Shown here: one piece after another, positions 1 to 5,341 of the stretch | How the letters are laid out: each line of letters opens with the position of its first letter | Numbering within the stretch: position 1 is the stretch's first letter | Assembly: GCA_028694545.1 (NCBI GenBank) | Contig: JAQVKV010000230.1 | Coordinates: 1 to 5,341 of the forward strand | DNA length: 5,341 nt | Source: Zavarzinia sp. | Lineage (GTDB): Bacteria; Pseudomonadota; Alphaproteobacteria; Zavarziniales; Zavarziniaceae | Direction of reading: 5' to 3' | Position numbers and translations under genes: made by a program | Notes under the pieces: model-generated | Seen by the model: only the letters and a program-made list of their open reading frames with translations | Told to the model about the DNA's origin: nothing | Database searches by the model: none

Positions 1-1223
1 GACACCTGGCCGTAGAGCATGCAGCCAACCGGGTAGAGCGGGTTGGCGTCATTGTCGGCGGCCTGGCCCGGCATGACCATCAGGCTGCCGGCGTTCAGAG
101 GCACGTTCCAGCGGTAGTTGAAATCCATGCCGACATAGGCGTCGTCCAGCGTGGTCGAGACGCTGGCGCCGACCAGCTTGATCTTCTCGGGGTAGACCAG
201 CATGTAGTCGCCAAGGTCGGTGGTCGCGGGCGGCGCGCCGCCGCCGAGGAAGCCGAGGCCGGCCAGCGTCGGTGCCAGATAGACGGTCGGCGTCATCGCG
301 TTGTACTGCAGGGCATGAAGCGCCACGGCCAGATCCGGTTCCGGCCGGAAGGTGGCGCTGACGCCGAAACTGTTGCCGGCGGAGGGCGGGTCGATGTCGT
401 CGGCCCGGGTCAGGTGATACTGGAAGGCCGGCGGGCCGGCGTTGAACAGCAGGCGTTCGCCGCCACGGTCCAGGATGTCCGTCGTCGCGAAATAGGAACC
501 GACGGGGGCCAGCTGGGTCTTGCGCCACTCGAACTGGTAATAGGCCGAAAGCGAGAGGCGATCGCTGATCTGCAGTGTCGAGGCTATCTGGGCGACCGGC
601 AGCACGATGTCCTTGAATTCGCTGCCGGGCGAGGCGGAGGCCTTGAAGCCGTCGGCGGGGGCCATGGCGCCGGCGATGCCGTTACCGCCGAAGAACAGGC
701 TCTCGCCCCAGAGCTGGGCAAAGCGCCCGAGCCGGAAATTCAGCGGCATGTCGCCGACGTCGTAACGCCCGAAGACCAGAAGGTCGCGCAGCGCCAGATG
801 GGGCCCGCCGGCATATTCCTCGGTCGCGCCGGTGAAATCGTCGGCGGCGATACCGGTGCCGTTCAGGGTGTTCAGGGACGTGTTGTCGCTGTCCTGATGA
901 TAGATCGAATCGTAGAAGGCGTTGGCGCTGACCCGGGCGCCCCAGCCCCGGTAGCTGATGTCGAATTCGCCCGTCGTGTCGATCCGGTTGGAGACGAAGC
1001 CCCTGTCGAAGGCGCGGGTGGAATCATCCGCGTTGATGTTCGACAGATTGGCGGCGTCCGGCTCGCTTGCCCGGTAGATCGTGCTGTATTTCACGTTGAT
1101 GGTGATCGAGGCCTTCACCTCCGGCCCGAGGTCGAGCTGGACCGCGCCGGCGGCGGCCGGCACGGTCAGGCCCGCCGTAAGGCAGGCCAAGGCCAGGCGT
1201 TTCTGGGTCTTGTTCTTCTTCAT
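1..1223 (-). CDS. DUF1302 family outer-membrane beta-barrel protein (3' end beyond the window)
   Basis: Reading from the ATG at 1223 gives 407 codons with no stop before the left edge. Full-length DUF1302 proteins usually run about 500-680 residues, so the C-terminus is missing. Residues 1-27 form a Sec signal peptide: a basic MKKNKTQKR start, a hydrophobic core, and an A-G-A site near residue 27. The mature part is rich in alternating aromatic/polar strands, as in outer-membrane barrels. Family landmarks are clear: LGRFAQLWGESLFFGGNG (about 165-182), YYQFEWRKTQLAPVGSYF (228-245) and YPEKIKLVGASVST (344-357). The start is supported by AGGGAGGG 9 nt upstream and by the signal peptide beginning there. 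It lies 20 nt after the transporter stop, so it is probably cotranscribed. The family has no settled function; a FadL-like channel for hydrophobic molecules is a reasonable guess. Family assignment is firm, function is not. Confidence 0.9.
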   Translation of the reverse strand, partial: MKKNKTQKRLALACLTAGLTVPAAAGAVQLDLGPEVKASITINVKYSTIYRASEPDAANLSNINADDSTRAFDRGFVSNRIDTTGEFDISYRGWGARVSANAFYDSIYHQDSDNTSLNTLNGTGIAADDFTGATEEYAGGPHLALRDLLVFGRYDVGDMPLNFRLGRFAQLWGESLFFGGNGIAGAMAPADGFKASASPGSEFKDIVLPVAQIASTLQISDRLSLSAYYQFEWRKTQLAPVGSYFATTDILDRGGERLLFNAGPPAFQYHLTRADDIDPPSAGNSFGVSATFRPEPDLAVALHALQYNAMTPTVYLAPTLAGLGFLGGGAPPATTDLGDYMLVYPEKIKLVGASVSTTLDDAYVGMDFNYRWNVPLNAGSLMVMPGQAADNDANPLYPVGCMLYGQV

Positions 1224-1232
1224 CTGTTTCTG

Positions 1233-1240
1233 CCCTCCCT
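1233..1240 (-). promoter_or_regulatory. Ribosome binding site of the DUF1302 gene
   Basis: On the minus strand this reads AGGGAGGG, a strong purine-rich Shine-Dalgarno sequence with 9 nt before the ATG at 1223. It fills most of the 20-nt gap after the transporter stop codon (1244-1246), leaving no room for a separate promoter or terminator. This fixes the start and supports translation from the same mRNA as the upstream genes. Confidence 0.75.
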
Positions 1241-1243
1241 TTT

Positions 1244-3625
1244 TCAGATCGTTTTTCGGCGCGCCGACGGCCACATGACGAAAGCCAGCGCGGGTACCAC
1301 CACCAGGGCACCGACCATGTTCCACAGGAACATGAAGGCGAGGATCACGCCCATGTCGGCCTGGAATTTGATCGGTGCCAGAAGCCAGAAGATCACGCCG
1401 GCGGCCATGGTGAAGCCGGTCAGCAGCACCACCTTGCCGGTGAAGCGCATGGCGCGCAGATAGGCTGTCGTCAGATCCTCGCCCGAGGCGAGGCCCGCCA
1501 GCATCACGGAGATGACGTAGAGCGCGTAATCGATGCCGATGCCGACGCCGAGCGCCACCACCGGCAGGGTCGAAACCTTCACCCCGATGCCGAGGGCGAC
1601 CATCAGTGCTTCCGACAGGATCGATGTGACGACGAGGGGCACCAGCGCGCAGATCGTCGCCCGGATCGACCGGAAGGCGATCAGGGTCAGCAGGGCGACG
1701 GCGCCATAGACGCCGAAGAGCATGGTATCCATCGCCCCCGCCACAACTTCGTTCGTGGCGGCCTGCACACCGGCGTTGCCGCCGGCAAGCTCGATCTTCA
1801 GGCCGGGGGTGTCGTCCTTCGCGATGAAGTCGGCGGCGGCGGCGACGACGGTCGCCAGGGTGTCGGCCTTGTGGTCGGTCAGATAGGCGTAAAGAGGCAG
1901 GAGATCGCAATTCAGTGTCTTCAGCTCGCGCGGGGCATAGGGCGCGATCTGGTTGAGGGTCGGCTGGTTGGCGATGAGCTCGAACCACTTGGGATTCTGT
2001 TCGTTCATGCCCATGGTCGCCCAGCGGGCATAAGAGGCGAAGGAGCGCGTGCCCTCGACCATGGGCAATTGCCGCAGCTGCACCTCGAGCCGGTCGAGGG
2101 TCGCGAGGGTGCGATAGTCAAGGCAGGCGGTCCGGCTCGGCACCGCCATGACGACGAGGACATCGCTGCTCGTGCTGTAATGCTCGATCAGATAGGCGGT
2201 ATCGCGGTTGTAGCGGGATTCGGGACGCAGTTCAGGCGCCCCGGCGTCGAGATCGCCGATCTTGAGATCCCGGGCGACTACCCAGCCGCCGACGCCGACC
2301 GTCCGGGTCGCCGCCAGGACGAGAAGGGCGGGGCCCCGCCGGGTCAGGCTGGCGAGGCTGCGCCAGACGGGGCCGGGGCCCGTGGCCGCGCCACGCGCGC
2401 TCCGCGCCGCCGCCCGCCGCCCGACGCCGACATAGGACAGCAACACTGGGATCAGGATCAGGTTGGTGAAGATCAGGACACCGACCCCGAGGCTGGCCGT
2501 GATCGCCAGCTCGCGGATCGCCTCGATCTCGATCAGGAACAGCACGGCGAAACCGACGGCGTCCGACAGCAGGGCCGCCATGCCGGCCATGAACAGGCGG
2601 CGGAACGTGAAGCGCGCGGCGATCAGCGGCGGTGTGCCGTGGGCGATGTCCTGCGTTACGCCGTTCATCTTCTGGGCGCCGTGGCTCATGCCGATGGCGA
2701 AGACGAGGAAGGGGACGAGGACCGAGTAGGGATCGAGCGCGAAGCCGAGCAGCGTGGCCGCGCCGAGTTGCCAGACCACGGCGACCAGGGAGCAGCCGAC
2801 CACCAGCAGGGTGGCGCGCAGGCTGTGGGTGTAGAAGAACAGGATCAGGCCCGAGATGACGATGGCGAGCCCGAAGAAGGCAAGCATGGCGATGAGGCCA
2901 TCGGTCATCTCGCCGACCACGCGGGCGTATCCGGTGATGCGGATCGTGATGCCCTGCGTGGCATAGTCGTCGCGCAACTGGTCCAGTTGCGCCGAGAGGC
3001 GGCGATAGTCGATGGTGCCGCCGGTATCGGGGTCGCGGCCGATCACGGGGGCGTCGATGGCACTCGAGCGGAAATCGCCGGCGACGAGGGAGCCGATATA
3101 GGTGGAACGGGCGAGATTTGCCCGGACCTGCGCGATCGCCTCGGCCGAACCGTCGTAATCGTCCGGGATCACCGGACCGGCGTCGAGTCCTTCCTCGGTG
3201 ACGGCGTACCAGCGTGTCGCCGGCGTCCAGAGCGAGGACATGTAACCGCGCTCGATGCCCTGGATCAGGAACACCCGGTCGCTGATCTGGCGCAGGGTCT
3301 CGAGATAGTCGGCGGTCAGGATGGATGCGCCCGGCGGCGCCTCGACCACGATCCGCAGCGCATTCCACTGGGTCTCCAGCCCCTTGCGGTGTTCGAGAAA
3401 CTTCTCGATGTAGGGGTGGGTCGTCGGCAGCATGCGCTCGAAGGCCGCATCGAGACGGGTGCCGGCCGCGGCGATCGCGAAGAAGGCGGTGACGAGGGCG
3501 CAGGCGATCAGGACGAGGGCCCGGTTGTTGAAGACCAGCCGTTCGACGAAGCCGCCGCTTCTCGGATCGAAGCCGGCGATGTCGGCGCCGGCCGGCGCGG
3601 CGTTATCGTGGGTCGTCGCACTCAT
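1244..3625 (-). CDS. MMPL/RND-superfamily inner-membrane transporter (hydrophobic-compound or lipid type)
   Basis: The 793-residue protein has the duplicated RND layout. One membrane helix lies at about 36-54, a periplasmic domain at 55-240, and five helices at about 243-397. A second half follows: a helix at about 431-450, a periplasmic domain at 451-630, and five helices at about 632-786. At ~790 residues it is MMPL/HpnN-sized, shorter than the ~1,040 of AcrB-type drug pumps. The C-half carries GVGIGIDYALYVI (693-705), whose D699-Y700 matches the proton-relay Asp-Tyr of MmpL proteins. The equivalent N-half site reads GMSHGAQ (312-318), with Ser-His instead. The segment GDLDAGAPELRPESRYN (457-473) after helix 7 is typical of RND proteins encoded beside DUF1302/DUF1329 genes. 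The start overlaps the preceding stop as ATGA and has GGGGAG 6 nt upstream. No membrane-fusion adaptor or TolC-type gene is present. The substrate is unknown; a lipid or other hydrophobic molecule is inferred. The fold is certain, the direction of transport is not. Confidence 0.93.
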   Translation of the reverse strand: MSATTHDNAAPAGADIAGFDPRSGGFVERLVFNNRALVLIACALVTAFFAIAAAGTRLDAAFERMLPTTHPYIEKFLEHRKGLETQWNALRIVVEAPPGASILTADYLETLRQISDRVFLIQGIERGYMSSLWTPATRWYAVTEEGLDAGPVIPDDYDGSAEAIAQVRANLARSTYIGSLVAGDFRSSAIDAPVIGRDPDTGGTIDYRRLSAQLDQLRDDYATQGITIRITGYARVVGEMTDGLIAMLAFFGLAIVISGLILFFYTHSLRATLLVVGCSLVAVVWQLGAATLLGFALDPYSVLVPFLVFAIGMSHGAQKMNGVTQDIAHGTPPLIAARFTFRRLFMAGMAALLSDAVGFAVLFLIEIEAIRELAITASLGVGVLIFTNLILIPVLLSYVGVGRRAAARSARGAATGPGPVWRSLASLTRRGPALLVLAATRTVGVGGWVVARDLKIGDLDAGAPELRPESRYNRDTAYLIEHYSTSSDVLVVMAVPSRTACLDYRTLATLDRLEVQLRQLPMVEGTRSFASYARWATMGMNEQNPKWFELIANQPTLNQIAPYAPRELKTLNCDLLPLYAYLTDHKADTLATVVAAAADFIAKDDTPGLKIELAGGNAGVQAATNEVVAGAMDTMLFGVYGAVALLTLIAFRSIRATICALVPLVVTSILSEALMVALGIGVKVSTLPVVALGVGIGIDYALYVISVMLAGLASGEDLTTAYLRAMRFTGKVVLLTGFTMAAGVIFWLLAPIKFQADMGVILAFMFLWNMVGALVVVPALAFVMWPSARRKTI

Positions 3626-4725
3626 GAGCCACTCCCCGTCAATTGGGCGCGCGGGACGAGGGTGAGGCCGCCGAGGCCGGTCACCAGAAGATCGCCGGCC
3701 GGGGTTTCGATGAGATCGGTCAGGAGCATGGGCACGCGCCGGGCGGTGGCCTCGAAGTGTCGTCCGTCATCCCGGCTGAGCAACAGGCGGCCATCGGCCG
3801 TCGCCATGACGAGGGTGCCGTCGTGAAGTACCGTCGCTGCGTTGATCGTCGCCTCCGTGCCGGTCTCCACCCGCTGCCAGCTCTCGCCCGCATCCAGTGA
3901 CAGGAAGGCGTGGCCGAGCAGGCCGAAGGCGATCAGGCCGCCCGTCGACGTCGCCAGGATGCCGAAGAAACTGCCTTCATAGGGTGAGGACAGGAGCGTG
4001 AAATCCGTCTCGCCCGCCCGTCGGCGCATGAGAAGGCCCAGTTCGCCGGCAAGGTAGAGATCACCGCCCAGCCGGGTCGCGCCATAGGGATGGGCCTCGT
4101 CGCTCGCCTCGAGTTCCGTTGCCAGGTAGGACCAGTGCGCGCCGGCGTCCGTGGTCGAGAACGCCATCGAGAAGGCGCCGAAGACGGACAGCGTGCCATT
4201 CCACCAGTCGAGGGACAGAAACGGCTTGTCGGCGCCCTGTTGTTCAAGCCGTTCGGCCCGGCGCCTTGCCCCGGCGGGCGTTTCGGCCCCGACCGTCGCC
4301 AGCGCCTGTTCGCCGGCGCCGTAGCCGTCGAGCTTCAGGTCCCAGCTCGCGCCGCCGTCGTCGGTCGCGAGGACGGCACCGAAATGACCGATGGCAAAGC
4401 CATGGACGGGGTCGGTAAAGACGAGATCGGTAATGCCGACGCCGACAGGCACCCGCGCCTGTTCCCAGGTGGCGCCGCCATCGGCCGAACGCAGGATCAC
4501 ACCGCGCTCGCCCGCCACGACCAGGGCATCACCGGCGCGGGCGGCGGCCAGAAGGGCGGCGCGGGTCGGCTGGCGTAGCGCGACCGCCGGTGTCGAAAGG
4601 GCCAGGATCTCCGCGCGCGGGCGCTCGGGGGCGGCCGAGGCACCGGACACCGGGGCCGTGCCGATGGTAAGGATCGCGAGGGCGAGGGCAAGCCGCCCCC
4701 CGCGATGCCGGTTCTGCATGGGCAT
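3622..4725 (-). CDS. Exported YCF48-like beta-propeller protein with Asp-box (BNR) repeats
   Basis: The 367-residue protein begins with a Sec signal peptide: basic residues at 5-11, hydrophobic core 12-27, and a likely A-S-A cleavage after residue 31. The mature protein would be periplasmic. Five Asp-box motifs (S/T-x-D-x-G-x-x-W/F) are visible: SADGGATW (80), TDDGGASW (121), TTDAGAHW (191), SLDAGESW (276) and SRDDGRHF (317). Spacings of 41 or about twice 41, plus a charged, probably helical insert at about 137-167, suggest a propeller of around seven blades, some lacking a box. Its namesake, Ycf48/HCF136, is a photosystem II assembly factor, but nothing photosynthetic is present here. A scaffold or assembly role for the neighbouring transporter is inferred from gene order. 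GGGGAGAG 5 nt upstream favours the first ATG over the one two codons on. The 3' end overlaps the transporter start by 4 nt. Sialidase activity is unlikely, since Asp-boxes are structural. Confidence 0.88.
   Translation of the reverse strand: MPMQNRHRGGRLALALAILTIGTAPVSGASAAPERPRAEILALSTPAVALRQPTRAALLAAARAGDALVVAGERGVILRSADGGATWEQARVPVGVGITDLVFTDPVHGFAIGHFGAVLATDDGGASWDLKLDGYGAGEQALATVGAETPAGARRRAERLEQQGADKPFLSLDWWNGTLSVFGAFSMAFSTTDAGAHWSYLATELEASDEAHPYGATRLGGDLYLAGELGLLMRRRAGETDFTLLSSPYEGSFFGILATSTGGLIAFGLLGHAFLSLDAGESWQRVETGTEATINAATVLHDGTLVMATADGRLLLSRDDGRHFEATARRVPMLLTDLIETPAGDLLVTGLGGLTLVPRAQLTGSGS
3632..3637 (-). promoter_or_regulatory. Ribosome binding site of the transporter gene, inside the end of the YCF48-like gene
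   Basis: The minus strand reads GGGGAG with 6 nt before the transporter ATG at 3625. The site lies within the last codons of the upstream YCF48-like gene (the Thr-Gly-Ser-Gly-Ser tail). With the ATGA stop/start overlap at 3622-3625, this is a typical arrangement for translational coupling, which would keep the propeller and transporter in balanced amounts. Confidence 0.7.
3754..4488 (-). repeat. Five degenerate Asp-box repeats within the YCF48-like gene
   Basis: The coding repeats lie at 4465-4488, 4342-4365, 4132-4155, 3877-3900 and 3754-3777. Each encodes an eight-residue S/T-x-D-x-G-x-x-W/F turn. The repeats are divergent at DNA level and show only in the protein, so they are old propeller blades rather than recent duplications. 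The last copy has Phe in place of Trp. Confidence 0.75.
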
Positions 4726-4730
4726 CCACT

Positions 4731-4738
4731 CTCTCCCC
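4731..4738 (-). promoter_or_regulatory. Ribosome binding site of the YCF48-like gene
   Basis: The minus strand reads GGGGAGAG with 5 nt to the ATG at 4725. This spacing favours that ATG over the in-frame ATG at 4719, which would be 11 nt away. The site starts 2 nt after the foot of the GC-only hairpin at 4741-4761. Confidence 0.7.
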
Positions 4739-4740
4739 GC

Positions 4741-4761
4741 CGCCGCCCTTTCGGGGCGGCG
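4741..4761 (-). other. Intercistronic GC-only hairpin next to a ribosome binding site
   Basis: A perfect 8-bp inverted repeat, all G:C, encloses a 5-nt loop. In the mRNA it reads CGCCGCCC, loop CGAAA, GGGCGGCG. It sits in the 67-nt gap between the DUF1329 stop (4793-4795) and the YCF48-like start. No T-run follows on the minus strand, so it does not look like an intrinsic terminator. Its foot is 2 nt from the Shine-Dalgarno sequence, so it may shield the mRNA 3' end of the DUF1329 message after processing, or tune access to the next ribosome binding site. The structure is visible; the role is inference, and GC-rich DNA can form such stems by chance. Confidence 0.5.
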
Positions 4762-4792
4762 ACGTCGTCGATCGGTTGGCGTCGGTTCCAGC

Positions 4793-5341
4793 CTATTGGC
4801 CGCGACGGGCGGCGAGGGCGTCGGGCGTGAAGATCGATTCGTCGATCGAGGGCAGGGCCACCGCGCTCTGCCGGCCGTGCGTGATGTCCGTCGTGTTCAG
4901 CCAGGTCGCTGTATAGGCGCCGGCCTGCAGGTCGTAGCCGAAGTGGATCGTGGGGAGCACCGCCGGAATGTCCGGCGCGGCGATCGAGAGCTGATAGATC
5001 AGCTTCCACAGGTCGCCATTGCCGTCCCACAGGTCGCCGCCGGTCGGATGCCAGTTGTCCTCGTCGACATAGAGCCGGCGATGGGGCACGGAATGGCGCT
5101 CGCCCTCGCGCAGCTTGCCGTCGAGGATCCACACCCTGTGCTTCTCGAAGCGGATGGCGTCCGGATTGGTGAAATGGGGGCCCAGCACCTGGTCGCTGGT
5201 CAGGTGCGGCACATTGTTGTTGTTGTAGGGGACATACATCTTCTTCTTGCCGACGATGGTCCACTCGTAGCGTTCCATCCTCTTGCCCGAATTGAAGACC
5301 TGGAGTTCGTCGTAATTCATCAGGCCCATGGTGCTGGGGTT
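4793..5341 (-). CDS. DUF1329 family protein, C-terminal part (5' end beyond the window)
   Basis: The reading frame is open from the right edge and stops with TAG at 4793-4795. It gives 182 residues of a protein that is normally about 430-460 long. The four codons before the first in-window Met encode Asn-Pro-Ser-Thr and continue the conserved family sequence, so that Met is internal and not a start. Recognisable stretches, numbered from the edge, are MGLMNYDELQVFNSGKRMER (5-24), WTIVGKKKMYVPYNNNN (27-43), HRVWILDGKLREGERHS (68-84) and LYVDEDNW (90-97), with a short FTPDAL tail (171-176). DUF1329 proteins are exported and are thought to have a LolA/LolB-like half-barrel fold that could hold a lipid or other hydrophobic ligand. 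The signal peptide lies outside the window. It is the first visible gene of the run, 67 nt before the YCF48-like gene. The family call is firm; the carrier role is inferred. Confidence 0.9.
   Translation of the reverse strand, partial: NPSTMGLMNYDELQVFNSGKRMERYEWTIVGKKKMYVPYNNNNVPHLTSDQVLGPHFTNPDAIRFEKHRVWILDGKLREGERHSVPHRRLYVDEDNWHPTGGDLWDGNGDLWKLIYQLSIAAPDIPAVLPTIHFGYDLQAGAYTATWLNTTDITHGRQSAVALPSIDESIFTPDALAARRGQ

Noticed and set aside
1182..1184. Lipobox at Cys14 of the DUF1302 protein
   Set aside because: The residues before Cys14 are A-L-A, without the expected Leu/Val at -3. The hydrophobic stretch ahead of it is too short, and a normal signal peptidase I site (A-G-A) follows near residue 27. 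A barrel protein would not need a lipid anchor.
315..1463. A 382-codon open frame on the plus strand
   Set aside because: It runs antisense to the DUF1302 gene and the transporter 3' end and has no recognisable domain. The opposite strand encodes a signal peptide and conserved DUF1302 motifs.
2232..3368. A 378-codon minus-strand open frame inside the transporter gene
   Set aside because: It is out of frame with the transporter, and its product is rich in Arg, Pro and His. The transporter frame is continuous with a full RND topology, so this is not evidence of a frameshift or nested gene.
1871..3826. A 651-codon open frame on the plus strand
   Set aside because: It lies antisense to the transporter and the 3' part of the YCF48-like gene. 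Its product is a low-complexity run of Asp, Gly, Arg, Glu and Gln with no domain, the usual shadow of a GC-rich gene. The opposite strand has clear membrane helices and family motifs.
3622..4725. YCF48-like gene as evidence of photosynthesis
   Set aside because: The match is to the propeller fold shared with Ycf48/HCF136. No photosystem gene is present, and such proteins are common beside RND genes in non-photosynthetic bacteria.
4741..4761. Hairpin as a rho-independent terminator after the DUF1329 gene
   Set aside because: On the transcribed strand the stem is followed by GCGGGGAGAG, with no U-run. The next gene's ribosome binding site begins at once, so termination is unlikely.
4497..5264. 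A 255-codon minus-strand frame spanning the gap between DUF1329 and the YCF48-like gene
   Set aside because: It is out of frame with both neighbours, rich in Arg and Pro, and reads through the hairpin and ribosome binding site. Both overlapping genes have strong family matches.

Overview
The window is one stretch of GC-rich DNA with four protein genes, all on the minus strand, packed head to tail with very short gaps. GC richness, strong G/C preference at third codon positions and purine-rich Shine-Dalgarno sequences point to a high-GC Gram-negative bacterium. The proteins include an outer-membrane-type beta-barrel and an MMPL/RND inner-membrane transporter, which also requires a two-membrane cell. 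An alphaproteobacterium (Rhodospirillales- or Caulobacterales-like) or a GC-rich gammaproteobacterium would fit. No lineage marker is present, so this placement is weak.

In transcription order (right to left) the genes are: (1) the C-terminal ~182 residues of a DUF1329 protein, cut by the right edge; (2) after a 67-nt gap holding a GC-only hairpin next to the ribosome binding site, a 367-residue exported YCF48-like beta-propeller with five Asp-box motifs; (3) overlapping it by 4 nt (ATGA), a 793-residue MMPL/RND-family transporter; (4) 20 nt further on, the first 407 residues of a DUF1302 protein, a predicted outer-membrane barrel cut by the left edge. No terminator or promoter is visible. 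The operon begins beyond the right edge and continues beyond the left edge.

As far as I recall, DUF1302, DUF1329, YCF48-like and RND genes recur together in proteobacteria, often near genes for breakdown of steroids, terpenoids, long-chain alcohols or other hydrophobic compounds. The parts suggest a trans-envelope path for a hydrophobic molecule: an RND protein in the inner membrane, a LolA/LolB-like DUF1329 carrier in the periplasm, a propeller as scaffold, and a barrel in the outer membrane. The co-occurrence and the families are recognised from sequence and memory; the assembled machine, its substrate and its direction of transport are inference. The window has no catabolic enzyme or regulator that would name the substrate.

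There is no RNA gene, mobile element, CRISPR array or gene-free stretch longer than 67 bases. Long open frames on the plus strand are antisense shadows of these genes.
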